A stretch of 64,000 bases of DNA from NCBI GenBank assembly GCA_028871795.1, contig JAGWMG010000014.1:28272-92271 (forward strand). Reading direction: 5' to 3'. This document shows, in pieces, positions 23,412 through 32,584 of this stretch. Below the pieces are notes generated by a model that saw only the letters and a list, made by a program, of their open reading frames with translations, did no database searches and was not told the DNA's origin. Both the position numbers and the translations under genes were made by a program. Positions within the stretch are counted from its first letter, which is position 1, and each line of letters begins with the position of its first letter. This stretch comes from Alphaproteobacteria bacterium. Lineage in GTDB: Bacteria; Pseudomonadota; Alphaproteobacteria; Micropepsales; Micropepsaceae.

Positions 23412-24365
23412 GTGGTGATTTCGTCGAAATGGCAAGCGTGCGCGGTGCTCGGGCTCGGCCTGCTGGCGCTGGCGGGCTGTGGCGACAAATCGTCCGGCAA
23501 GGCCGCGGTCAGGGAACCCGCCGCGCCGACGATGGGTGTCAGGCTGGCCGCCGACGACGCCGAGGATCTCGGAATCCGTACGGCGCTCGTCCGCGCCGCC
23601 ACCTACACGCCGCAGATTCACGGTTACGGCGAGGTCAGCAACTTCGAGACACTGGCACAGGCGGCATCCGACGTGACGACCGCCGAAGCCGCCGTGCGTC
23701 AAAGCGCGGCCGCACTCAAGCGCGTCCGCAATCTCGCCAGCGGCGACGCCATCTCGCGCGAAGCGCTGGATGCGGCCGAGAAGCAGGCCGCGACCGACGC
23801 CGCCGCGCTCACTCTGGCCCAGCGCAAGGAGGAGACGAGCTATGGTCGCGATGCGCCTTGGCTGCGCGACCGCGCGATCCTGACCAAGCTGGCGCACGGA
23901 AAGCTTGTGCTCGTTCATCTCACCTTCCCGTTGTCCGCGGACGGCACGCCCAGCGAACTGATCGTGGAGCGCATCGGCCATGCGCCGAATGCGGCCGGCT
24001 GGACGACCAAGGACATCTGGAACGCGCCCGCCGACGCCGCCATTCCGGGCCGGGGATACTTCGCACTTGTGGCCGGCAGCAATCTGGCCGAGGGCGACCG
24101 CGTACTGGTCTCCATGCCCTCCGGCAAGCCGGTTGCCGGCGTGTTGATCCCCGCCGACGCCATGGTGCTCAGCGGCGACAAGGCCTGGTTCTATACGGAC
24201 GATGGCCACGGGGCGTTCGCGCGCCACGCGCTCGACGTCGCAAGGCCGATGGACGGCGGGTATTTCGCAACGGGCGGCGTCGCGCCGGGACGCCCCGTGG
24301 TGGTCGAGGGCGAGAGCCTGCTCATCGCGCGCGAACTCAATCCTCCCTCCGCCGCGGGAGATTGA
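23412..24365 (+). CDS. RND efflux periplasmic adaptor lipoprotein
   Basis: A 317-residue protein from a GTG start, with a lipoprotein signal ending LLALAGC (Cys23). A coiled-coil hairpin (about residues 90-140) and a C-terminal beta region with VAGVLIPADAMVLSGDKAWFY fit the HlyD/CusB-like adaptors. It is shorter than the usual 380-450 residues, so the lipoyl/barrel parts are compact or reduced. The permease starts 4 nt downstream. No outer-membrane channel gene is adjacent. Confidence 0.8.
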   Translation: MVISSKWQACAVLGLGLLALAGCGDKSSGKAAVREPAAPTMGVRLAADDAEDLGIRTALVRAATYTPQIHGYGEVSNFETLAQAASDVTTAEAAVRQSAAALKRVRNLASGDAISREALDAAEKQAATDAAALTLAQRKEETSYGRDAPWLRDRAILTKLAHGKLVLVHLTFPLSADGTPSELIVERIGHAPNAAGWTTKDIWNAPADAAIPGRGYFALVAGSNLAEGDRVLVSMPSGKPVAGVLIPADAMVLSGDKAWFYTDDGHGAFARHALDVARPMDGGYFATGGVAPGRPVVVEGESLLIARELNPPSAAGD

Positions 24366-24369
24366 GGCG

Positions 24370-27300
24370 ATGCGCTGGCTGGCCGCGCTGTGCCTGCGCA
24401 GGAAGGGAGCCGTCGCCGCGCTGGCATTGCTGATGCTGGTGCTTGGCGGGATCGCCACGTTCCAGGCGCCGCTCGACGTCTTCCCGGAATTCGTCCCGCC
24501 CCAGGTTGAAATCCAGACCGAGGCGCCGGGCTTCGCCCCCGAACAAGTCGAGCAGCTCGTCACCAAGCCGGTCGAGAACGCGGTCAACGGCGCACAAGGC
24601 CTGCTGACGTTGCGCTCGGAATCGATTCCCGGCCTGTCCGTCATCACCATCCAGTTCGCCGACGGGATCGATCTTTATCACGCGCGCCAGAGCATCTCGG
24701 AACTGCTGTCGGAAGTCCAAACCAGCCTGCCGACCGGCGTCGGGCCTCCGAAACTCTCGCCCTTGTTCTCCAGCACGATGGACCTGCTCCTCATCGGCCT
24801 CACCTCGGACAAGGTCGACGACTACACCTTGCGCGACCGCGCCGACTGGTTCCTGAAGCAGCGTCTGCTCGCCGTTCCCGGCGTGGCGCATGTGGTCGTG
24901 TTCGGCGGCGCGGTGCGCCAAATCCAGATCCAGCCGGACCTGCAGAAGCTCACCAGCTACGGCTTCACGCTCGGCGACGTCGCCGACGCGGCCCGCAAGA
25001 CGCTGGCGCTGCGCGGAACGGGTTTCATCGACACCAAGAACCAGCGCATCCTTCTGCAGTCGCCGACCCCGACACCCGACCTGCAGGCGCTGCGCGACAC
25101 CGTCCTGGCGGTGCGTTCGAATACGCCGATCCTGCTGCGCGATGTGGCCGTCGTGAAACAGGCCCCGGCTCTGCGCTCCGGAGACGCCCTGGTCCAGGGC
25201 AAACCCGGCGTGCTGCTTTCCCTCGCCAGCCAATACGGCACCAACACGCTCGCGGTGACCCGATCCGTCGAGGCCGTGCTGGGTGAACTCAAGCCGCGGC
25301 TCGAAGCCGAGGGCATTCGCGTCTATCCCGCATTGCAACGCCCAGCGAATTTCGTCGAGCGGGCGCTGGGCAACCTCGAATGGGCGCTGGCCATCGCCGG
25401 ACTTCTCATCCTCATCGTCCTTTATCTCTTCATGCGCGACTGGCGTTCGGCGCTCATCACGTTTACGGCGATTCCGCTGTCGCTGATCGCGGCGGTCGCG
25501 GTGCTGCGCTGGCGCGGCGAGACCCTGAACACGATGACGCTCGGCGGCTTCGCCGTGTCGCTCGGCATGCTGCTGGACGATGCCATCATCGGGATCGAGA
25601 ACATCCTGCGGCGGCTGCGCGAGAACGCCCAGGCCGGCCGGCCGCACACGCGCACGGAGATCATCCTGGAGTCCGCGCTGGAAGTGCGCACACCGATGAT
25701 CTACGCCACGCTCGTCGTCATCGCCGTCTTTCTGCCGGAGTTGTTCTCGACCAGCGTCCAGGGGCACTTCGTCAGCCCGCTGGCATTCTCCTTCATCCTC
25801 TCGGTTCTCGCCTCCCTGGTCGTGGCGATCACGGCGACACCGGCGCTCTGCGCCCTCTTTCTCACCGAGAAGGACACCCACGCCGACCCGCGCTGGCTGA
25901 TCCGGCTGAAGGCGCTGCAGGGGGCCGCCATCGGCCGTGCGGACCGCCACTTCAAGCTCGTCGCCGGCGCGCTGGCCGGACTGTTCGCGGCGGCGCTTCT
26001 GCTGCTGCCGTTCCTCGGCGGCACGCTGATGCCCGACTTCAAGGAGGGCCATTTCGTCCTGCAGGTATCCAGCGCCGTTCCCGGCACCGGGCTCGACGAG
26101 ATGATGCGGGTCGGAAAGCGCATTTCCGACGAGGTGTTGAAGCTTCCCTACGTCGCCAGCGTCTCCGAGCAGATCGGCCGCGCCGAACTTTCCGAGGACA
26201 CCAGCGGCCCGCACCGCGGCGAATTCCAAGTGGAACTGAAGGACGATGTCCCCGTCGATCAGACCGCGGCCGAGGAGCAGCTGCGTGAAATCCTTTCGCA
26301 CTATCCGGGTTTCCAAACCGACGTCGTGACCTTCCTGGGCGACCGCATCAGCGAGAGCCTGTCGGGCGACACCTCGCAGGTCGCCGTCCAGGTCTTCGGC
26401 GACGATCTCGATACGCTCGACTCGGTGGCGACCGAGATTGTCCATACGGTTTCCGGCGTACCGGGCGTTGTCGATCTCCAGTTCGCGCGCCAGAGCGGAA
26501 CGCCGCAATTGAGCATTCGCCTCGCACCCGACGCCATGGCAGCGGCGGGCTTGAATGTGCAGGACGTCCTGGACGCCGTCGAGGCGGATTATGCCGGCCT
26601 GACCGTCGGCCAGACCTATGTCGGCACGCGCTCGATCGACGTCGCCATCCTGCTTCCTCCCGGTCAGCGCCGCGGCCCGGAGGATCTTTCCAACGTGATG
26701 ATCGGCGGGCCGCTCGGCGCGGTTCCATTGTCGCAGGTGGCCGACATCAAGCCGACCGACGGGCGCTACAGCATCCGCCACGACGGCGGCCAGCGCTTTG
26801 TCCCGGTGACGTTCAACGTCTCCGGACGTTCGCTTCAGGGCGCCGTGACGGATGCGAAAGCGAGAATCGCGCAAAATGTGGCGCTTCCTCCGGGCACCTT
26901 CCTGGAATTCGCCGGCGCCGCCGCGGCGGAACAAGCGGCGCGAACGCAGTTCCTGCTCTACTCCGCATTCGCGTTCGTCCTCATCGTCATGCTGCTTGTC
27001 ATGTGCTTTCGCTGGCCCGCGCACGCGTGGCTCGTCATGGCCAATCTGCCGTTCAGCCTGATCGGCGGGATATTCGCCGCAGCCCTGTTCGGTCTCGGCC
27101 TTTCGCTCGGCGCACTAGTCGGCCTGGTGACGGTGTTCGGCGTCAGCGCCCGCAACGCCATCCTTCTCCTGGCGCACTACGAGCATCTGGTGGAGGAAGA
27201 GGGTCTCGACTGGAATCCGGCGACGATCCTGCGCGGCGCCCAGGAACGACTCATTCCGATTCTGATGACGGCTTCGGTGACCGCGCTCGCCTTGCTGCCG

Positions 27301-27462
27301 CTGGCGCTGGCGATGGCAAAACCCGGTCAGGAGGTCCAAGGCCCGATGGCCGTGACGGTGCTCGGAGGGCTCTTGACCTCGACCGTTCTCAACCTCGTTT
27401 TCCTGCCTGAGCTGGCGCGGCGATTCGGCCGGAACCAGAAGCTCAGTACTCGGATTTCTTAA
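24370..27462 (+). CDS. RND efflux permease, heavy-metal-type (CusA/CzcA-like)
   Basis: A 1030-residue inner-membrane pump with twelve predicted helices and two large periplasmic loops. Family features: an N-terminal helix followed by FQAPLDVFPEFVPPQVEIQTEAPG, the duplicated transmembrane motifs LGGFAVSLGMLLDDAIIGIEN (TM4 acidic proton-relay residues) and VTVFGVSARNAILLLAHYEH. The LDVFPE and TEAPG motifs are typical of the HME subgroup, but the exported metal or compound cannot be read. It is translated with the adaptor. Confidence 0.88.
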   Translation: MRWLAALCLRRKGAVAALALLMLVLGGIATFQAPLDVFPEFVPPQVEIQTEAPGFAPEQVEQLVTKPVENAVNGAQGLLTLRSESIPGLSVITIQFADGIDLYHARQSISELLSEVQTSLPTGVGPPKLSPLFSSTMDLLLIGLTSDKVDDYTLRDRADWFLKQRLLAVPGVAHVVVFGGAVRQIQIQPDLQKLTSYGFTLGDVADAARKTLALRGTGFIDTKNQRILLQSPTPTPDLQALRDTVLAVRSNTPILLRDVAVVKQAPALRSGDALVQGKPGVLLSLASQYGTNTLAVTRSVEAVLGELKPRLEAEGIRVYPALQRPANFVERALGNLEWALAIAGLLILIVLYLFMRDWRSALITFTAIPLSLIAAVAVLRWRGETLNTMTLGGFAVSLGMLLDDAIIGIENILRRLRENAQAGRPHTRTEIILESALEVRTPMIYATLVVIAVFLPELFSTSVQGHFVSPLAFSFILSVLASLVVAITATPALCALFLTEKDTHADPRWLIRLKALQGAAIGRADRHFKLVAGALAGLFAAALLLLPFLGGTLMPDFKEGHFVLQVSSAVPGTGLDEMMRVGKRISDEVLKLPYVASVSEQIGRAELSEDTSGPHRGEFQVELKDDVPVDQTAAEEQLREILSHYPGFQTDVVTFLGDRISESLSGDTSQVAVQVFGDDLDTLDSVATEIVHTVSGVPGVVDLQFARQSGTPQLSIRLAPDAMAAAGLNVQDVLDAVEADYAGLTVGQTYVGTRSIDVAILLPPGQRRGPEDLSNVMIGGPLGAVPLSQVADIKPTDGRYSIRHDGGQRFVPVTFNVSGRSLQGAVTDAKARIAQNVALPPGTFLEFAGAAAAEQAARTQFLLYSAFAFVLIVMLLVMCFRWPAHAWLVMANLPFSLIGGIFAAALFGLGLSLGALVGLVTVFGVSARNAILLLAHYEHLVEEEGLDWNPATILRGAQERLIPILMTASVTALALLPLALAMAKPGQEVQGPMAVTVLGGLLTSTVLNLVFLPELARRFGRNQKLSTRIS

Positions 27463-27483
27463 TGCCCTGATTTGACTCGAAGA

Positions 27484-27491
27484 TTAACCAT
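27484..27491 (+). promoter_or_regulatory. CtrA-like half site upstream of divL
   Basis: TTAACCAT, the CtrA half-site sequence known from Caulobacter, occurs about 140 nt before the divL start; another TTAAC-containing element (GTTAACGACC) is at 27565-27574. DivL acts upstream of CtrA, so feedback is plausible but not shown. Confidence 0.3.
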
Positions 27492-27632
27492 TAGCCCTAA
27501 AACTGGCCTTCGACCCCACATCTGGTTTTTTACACTTTTTTAACCACATTCTATTGCGCGGCTCGTTAACGACCGTATCATCTTGATTCCACAGTGATTC
27601 GCCGCATGGGGCGGGAATCGGGGGAAGCCGGG

Positions 27633-30044
27633 ATGGGTCCCAGAATGGGACAAAACAAAAACCCGGGTGCGGGGTTCACCTACGGAAGGCGGCGGGGCCT
27701 GGGGGCCGCGCTTGCCAGCTTTGCCCTAGCGGCCCATCCGGCTTTGGCGTCTTCGCTCTTCGCCGAACACGACACGATTGCGACCGCCATCGCCGCCGGT
27801 GCCGCAGCGATCGCGATTGCCGCGGGCCTGTGGGCGCTGGCCGAACAGAAGCTCGCGACGCGGCTGCGCCGCGTGCTGCGGAATTCGGCGGCGCGCACGC
27901 GGGCGGCCGTCGGCGAGCGCGACGCTCTGCTGGGCGCGGGGCGCGAGGCCTTGATCGTCTGGGGCCGCGACGGCGCCGGGCCCTATTTCTACGGCGGCGG
28001 GGAAGCGCTGCTGGAATCCTGCCTGAAAGGTGCGAAGGCGACGCAACTCGCCAAAGCGCTCGACGATCTGAGCGACCGCGGCGTCGCGTTCGTTCTGACC
28101 GCTCGCGACGCGCTGGAACGCAAGGTCAGTGTGCGCGGACATGCGGTCGGCGGCATGGCTGCCGTCTGGATCGAGCTCGAATCCCAGGCGGCGACGGACA
28201 CCACCGATTTCCGTGCGGTCCTCGACGCCCTGCCCGTTCCGGTGTGGCTGCGCGACCGTAGCCTGTCGCTCGCCTGGGCCAATCGCGCGTTCCTGTCGGT
28301 GGTCGGCGCCGCCGACCTGGACGCCGCGAAACGCGAGCAGGTGGCGCTGGAGAAAACGGAACGCGACCTCGCCGCCGCCGCGCGGTCGCAAAGCCGGGCG
28401 GTGGAATCCAAGCGCTTCGCCATCGTCGCCGGACAGCGCCGCGCGCTGGCGCTCACCGAAGTGCCCGTGGAAGCCGGCGTCGTCGGCACCGCGAGCGACG
28501 TCACCGACGTGGTGGCCGGCGAAGCGCGCCTGCAGCAGCATATCGACGCCCACACGGACACGCTCGACAAGCTGGCGACGGCGGTCGCCATCTTCGACCG
28601 CGACCAGAAGCTGACCTTCTTCAACCGCGCCTTCGCCAAGCTGTGGAACCTGCCCGAAGCGTGGCTCGACACCCATCCCGCCGACGGCGACATCCTGGAT
28701 CGCCTGCGCGAGGCGCGCAAACTTCCCGAGCAGCGCGATTATCAGGGATGGAAACGCGAACGGCTGGCGCTCTACCACGCGGCGCGCGACTACCCGTCGG
28801 AAGAATTGTGGCACGTGCCCGGCGGCAAGACCTTGCGCGTGGTGGCGCAGCCCCATCCCTTCGGCGGACTGACCTTCCTCTATGAGGACGTCACCGAGCG
28901 CATCACGCTGGAAAGTTCGTACAACACGCTCATCAAGGTGCAGTCGGCGACGCTCAACACGCTGCAGGAAGGCGTCGCCGTGTTCGGCCCCGACGGCAAG
29001 CTCAAGCTGCACAATGCGGCGTTCGAAACGATCTGGGACTTGACCGCGAAAGAACTGACGGGGGAGCCCCATGTGCGCACTATCGCCGCGGCGTGCGCCG
29101 AGAAATTCGGCGACGGCCTGGTGTGGGAACGCCTGATCCAGAACATCGTCTCGGGCGCCAATGTGCAGCGCGACATGGGCGAGGTCGAACGCAACGACCG
29201 CACCATCCTTTCGCTGGCGCTGGCGCCGCTGCCGGACGGCGCCACGCTGGTCACCTTCGCCGACGTGACCGACCGTTTCCGCATCGAGAGCGTGCTGCGC
29301 GAACGCGCCGAGGCGCTGGAGGCCGCCGACCGTCTGAAATCCGATTTCATCAAGCACGTGTCCTACGAGCTGCGCACGCCGCTCAACACGATCCTGGGTT
29401 TCGCCGAGCATCTCGCCACCGAAGTGCCCGGCTCGCTCAACGAGCGCCAGGGCGAATATGTGCAGGCGATCGTCTCCGGATCGAACACGCTGAAGAACCT
29501 GGTCAACGACATCCTCGATCTGGCGCTGATCGAATCCGGCGCCTTGCGGCTGGAACTCGAACGTATCGACCTGCGCCTGCTGCTCGTCGATGTGGCGGCA
29601 CATGCGAACGACTGGGCCGCGAAGATGGGCCTGAGCCTGGAAGTCGACTGCCCGGAGGACGCCGGCTCCTTCCTGGCCGACGCGCGCCGCATCCGCCAGG
29701 TGGTGTTCAACCTGCTGTCCAACGCTTTCAAGTTCACGCCGAAGGGCGGCGTCATCGTGCTCGGCGGACGCATCGACGGCGAGGACGTGCAAATCTCCGT
29801 ATGCGACAACGGGCCGGGCATCGCCCCCGAAGTGCGCGCCAACGTCTTCGAACGCTTCTCCGCCAAGAGCAACGCCGGGCAGCGCGGCGGCGCCGGCCTC
29901 GGGCTGGCGCTGGTCAACCGTTTCGTGGAACTGCACGACGGCTGGGTCGAGATCGAAAGCGAGGACGGCACGCTGGTGCGCTGCCACTTGCCGCGGCGCA
30001 TCCACGATGCGCCGACGCCCGGCGAAGAACGAAAAACAGCATAG
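27633..30044 (+). CDS. divL: DivL-like PAS-domain sensor kinase with Tyr in place of the catalytic His
   Basis: About 803 residues: an N-terminal signal/anchor region, an alanine-rich helix, several PAS-like modules (about residues 185-500), then a dimerization domain reading FIKHVSYELRTPLN where the usual SHELRTPL has Tyr578 instead of His. The N-box RQVVFNLLSNAFKFTPKGG and G-boxes DNGPGIAPE and GAGLGLALVNR are intact. This Tyr substitution defines DivL, which regulates CckA and thus CtrA during the cell cycle. ATG 27633 is chosen for GGGGGAAG upstream; GTG 27594 or ATG 27606 are alternatives. Confidence 0.85.
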   Translation: MGPRMGQNKNPGAGFTYGRRRGLGAALASFALAAHPALASSLFAEHDTIATAIAAGAAAIAIAAGLWALAEQKLATRLRRVLRNSAARTRAAVGERDALLGAGREALIVWGRDGAGPYFYGGGEALLESCLKGAKATQLAKALDDLSDRGVAFVLTARDALERKVSVRGHAVGGMAAVWIELESQAATDTTDFRAVLDALPVPVWLRDRSLSLAWANRAFLSVVGAADLDAAKREQVALEKTERDLAAAARSQSRAVESKRFAIVAGQRRALALTEVPVEAGVVGTASDVTDVVAGEARLQQHIDAHTDTLDKLATAVAIFDRDQKLTFFNRAFAKLWNLPEAWLDTHPADGDILDRLREARKLPEQRDYQGWKRERLALYHAARDYPSEELWHVPGGKTLRVVAQPHPFGGLTFLYEDVTERITLESSYNTLIKVQSATLNTLQEGVAVFGPDGKLKLHNAAFETIWDLTAKELTGEPHVRTIAAACAEKFGDGLVWERLIQNIVSGANVQRDMGEVERNDRTILSLALAPLPDGATLVTFADVTDRFRIESVLRERAEALEAADRLKSDFIKHVSYELRTPLNTILGFAEHLATEVPGSLNERQGEYVQAIVSGSNTLKNLVNDILDLALIESGALRLELERIDLRLLLVDVAAHANDWAAKMGLSLEVDCPEDAGSFLADARRIRQVVFNLLSNAFKFTPKGGVIVLGGRIDGEDVQISVCDNGPGIAPEVRANVFERFSAKSNAGQRGGAGLGLALVNRFVELHDGWVEIESEDGTLVRCHLPRRIHDAPTPGEERKTA

Positions 30045-30137
30045 AGCGGCCCAAGGATCTTTTTTCGACTTCGTTTTCGGCGGACTCCTCCCGCCCGACA
30101 TTTGCGACTCTTTGAAAACACACCGTTCTTCTCCTAT

Positions 30138-30286
30138 TTCGTCATGGCCGGCTTGACCCGGCCATCCAGAAGGTCTCACGCGGAGGCGCAAAGACCGCGG
30201 AGAAGATGAACACTCCGCGTTCCTCGCGTCTCCGCGTGCAAATCGCACGGGGCTGGATGGCCGCCTCGGGGGGCGGCCATGACGAA
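30138..30286. repeat. Nested palindromic intergenic repeat
   Basis: An inverted repeat of about 149 bases in the 400-nt gap between divL and the ferredoxin gene. The outer arms are TTCGTCATGGCC...GGCCATCCAG and CTGGATGGCC...GGCCATGACGAA; the inner arms CACGCGGAGGCGCAAAGAC and its near-complement ending TCTCCGCGTG. The outer arms resemble REP-like intergenic repeats common in alphaproteobacterial genomes. No gene is seen in 30,045-30,443. Confidence 0.75.
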
Positions 30287-30443
30287 GGGAGGTTAGGCCG
30301 CGTCGCCGCAGCCTGCCGTCCGGTCGCCGATGTCGTGATATAGGGAAAATGGTCGTTCGACCTTGCCGGTTCAAGGGGAGGCTGGAAAAATATTCGCTTG
30401 AGAATGCGCTCGAGTCGCAAGACTGCCCGGTGACCGCGACGCG

Positions 30444-30764
30444 TTAATGCTGGCTCTTGGGCGTGCGCACGACGAGGCCGTCGAGTTCCGGCGTCACCTT
30501 GATCTGGCAGGACAGCCGGCTGTTGGGCCGCACGTCCTGCGAGAAGTCCAGCATGGTTTCTTCCATCTCCTGCTTGGGCGGGAGTTTGTCGAGCCACGGC
30601 GGCTCTATGTAAACGTGGCACGTCGCGCAGGCGCAGGCGCCGCCGCAATCCGCGTCGATGCCGGGAATGAGATTCTTCACCGCCCCTTCCATCACCGTCC
30701 AGCCCACCGGCACCTCCACGACGCGCTCGCGGCCGGTCTCGTCGATGTATTTGATCTTGGGCAT
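30444..30764 (-). CDS. 2Fe-2S ferredoxin (adrenodoxin type)
   Basis: A 106-residue ferredoxin with the cluster motif [11 protein letters not shown] (C-x5-C-x2-C) followed by the fourth Cys in RLSCQIKV, the adrenodoxin/putidaredoxin pattern. It carries electrons to monooxygenases or to iron-sulfur assembly. The reductase gene lies 10 nt upstream on the same strand, so the two form an electron-transfer pair. No P450 is in the window. Confidence 0.93.
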   Translation of the reverse strand: MPKIKYIDETGRERVVEVPVGWTVMEGAVKNLIPGIDADCGGACACATCHVYIEPPWLDKLPPKQEMEETMLDFSQDVRPNSRLSCQIKVTPELDGLVVRTPKSQH

Positions 30765-30774
30765 GGACGGGCCT

Positions 30775-31986
30775 TCAGACGATATTCTTCATCGGAACCG
30801 ACGCGTCCGCCAGCCGTTCCGGCGCGACGCGCGTTCCGCCGGCGATCAGCTTGCGTCCCACAAGATACTCCGACGGCGCGTTGACCGCCTCAACCGCGGC
30901 GACCGCACCGTCGCGCAAATGGAAGGCGGCGAATTTCCGCGACGCGAGGTCGCCGCGCAGGACGATCCGGTCGCCCCCGCGCGCCAAGCCCGCGATCTGC
31001 AGCTTCACGTCGTACTGGTCGGACCAGAACCACGGAACTTCGCGATAGGGCCTGGGCCGGCCCGCCATCGCATAGGCCGCGTGCTTGGCCTGGTCGATGG
31101 CGTTCTGCACGCTTTCCAGCCGCAGCGCGATGCCTTCGCGCCCGACATGCCAGGTGCAATCGCCGGCGGCGAAGATCGCGGGATCGGCGGGCGAAGCGCA
31201 ATTCCCGTCCACGACGATGCCGTCCTCGCACGGCAGACCCGCGTTGCGCGCGATTTCCATGTTGGGGATGACGCCGATGCCGACCAGCGCCAAATCGGCC
31301 GGATAACTCTTGCCTTCCGCCTTCACCGCCTCCAGACGGCCCGATCCTTCGAACGCGGCGACGCCGGTATTCAGCAACAGCTTCACGCCCGCGGCCCGGT
31401 GCAACCGTTCGAAGAACGCGGAGACGGGTCTGGACACGGCCCGCGCCATCACCCGGCTCATGGCTTCGAACACCGTCACGTCGAGGCCGTGCTTGACCGC
31501 CACGGCCGCGACTTCGAGTCCGATATAGCCGCCGCCGACCACCGCCAGCCGTTTGCCCTTCCGAAGCGCCGGACGCAGCCGGTCCACGTCGGCGATGCCG
31601 CGCAGGTAATGAATGCCGGCCAACTCCGCACCGGGGCAGCGTATCGGGCGGACCCTTGTCCCCGTCGCCAGCAAGAGCCGGTCGTAAGGCAGCGAACGTC
31701 CGTCGGAGAGCGCCACCGCCTTCGCCTTGCGGTCGATGGCGCGCACGCCGACGCCCAGGATCAATTCGCAAGCGGATTCGCGGTAGAAGGCGTCCGGCTT
31801 GAGAAACAGCCGGTCGCGCTCGAACGTCCCCAACAGGTAGGCTTTGGACAGCGGCGGACGCTGGTAGGGCGCAAAAGGCTCCTCGCCGATCATGGTGACG
31901 GCGCCGGAAAACCCCTCCGCCCGGAGAGTGAAGACGGCCTGGGCGCCGGCCTGACCGGCGCCGGCAATGACGATGTTCTTCACCAT
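30775..31986 (-). CDS. FAD-dependent ferredoxin reductase
   Basis: A 403-residue pyridine nucleotide-disulfide-type flavoprotein. The first dinucleotide motif is [13 protein letters not shown], the second is [15 protein letters not shown], and [12 protein letters not shown] is the FAD-binding motif of the rhodocoxin/putidaredoxin reductase group. It would pass electrons from NAD(P)H to the ferredoxin encoded downstream. Start [11 protein letters not shown] matches the family; a longer frame exists but adds a non-conserved leader. Confidence 0.9.
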   Translation of the reverse strand: MVKNIVIAGAGQAGAQAVFTLRAEGFSGAVTMIGEEPFAPYQRPPLSKAYLLGTFERDRLFLKPDAFYRESACELILGVGVRAIDRKAKAVALSDGRSLPYDRLLLATGTRVRPIRCPGAELAGIHYLRGIADVDRLRPALRKGKRLAVVGGGYIGLEVAAVAVKHGLDVTVFEAMSRVMARAVSRPVSAFFERLHRAAGVKLLLNTGVAAFEGSGRLEAVKAEGKSYPADLALVGIGVIPNMEIARNAGLPCEDGIVVDGNCASPADPAIFAAGDCTWHVGREGIALRLESVQNAIDQAKHAAYAMAGRPRPYREVPWFWSDQYDVKLQIAGLARGGDRIVLRGDLASRKFAAFHLRDGAVAAVEAVNAPSEYLVGRKLIAGGTRVAPERLADASVPMKNIV

Positions 31987-32101
31987 GACGATCCGGAAGA
32001 AGAAAAGGCAAAAAAGCGCGGGTAAGATGGGCGAGCGGGCACTGGGAATCAACCGTCAGCAACCCGTTGAGGGTCCCGCCCGACCGCGTTAGAACGATGC
32101 T

Positions 32102-32584
32102 ATGAACGCGGACTCGCTTGGGTTTTCGATGTCGGTCCTTCTCGCGGGGCTTGCGGCCACGGAGGCGCTCGGCGCGCGGATTGCCGCGGGACTGCGGGCG
32201 GGCGACGCCGTGGCGCTGAAAGGCGACCTGGGTGCCGGCAAGACCACGCTGGCCCGCGCCATCCTGCGCGCGCTCGGGGTAGCGGAAAGCGTGCCAAGCC
32301 CAACCTTCACGCTCGTCCAGACCTACGAGACGCCGTGCCTCGTCGTGTGTCACTACGATCTCTACCGCATCAGCAATCCGCGCGAAGTGGACGAACTCGG
32401 GCTCGAAGACGCGTTGGAGGACGGCGTGGCGCTGGTCGAATGGCCGGAGAATGCCGGCAATCGTCTGCCCCACGACGCGCTCACGATCGTGTTGACCGCG
32501 ACCGGGGCGGAGTCGCGCCGCGCCGACGTCGCCGGACCGGCCCGCTGGGCGCCATTCCTGTCGGATGCCGCCCTTGCCCGCTGA
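32102..32584 (+). CDS. tsaE: tRNA threonylcarbamoyladenosine biosynthesis protein TsaE
   Basis: A 160-residue P-loop ATPase with Walker A LKGDLGAGKTTLARAIL and the family motifs PSPTFTLVQTY, HYDLYRI and LVEWPENAG. It partners TsaB and TsaD in making t6A37 of tRNAs. The end overlaps the amgK start by 20 nt. The order divL-tsaE-amgK-murU-addB-addA recurs in alphaproteobacteria. Confidence 0.95.
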   Translation: MNADSLGFSMSVLLAGLAATEALGARIAAGLRAGDAVALKGDLGAGKTTLARAILRALGVAESVPSPTFTLVQTYETPCLVVCHYDLYRISNPREVDELGLEDALEDGVALVEWPENAGNRLPHDALTIVLTATGAESRRADVAGPARWAPFLSDAALAR

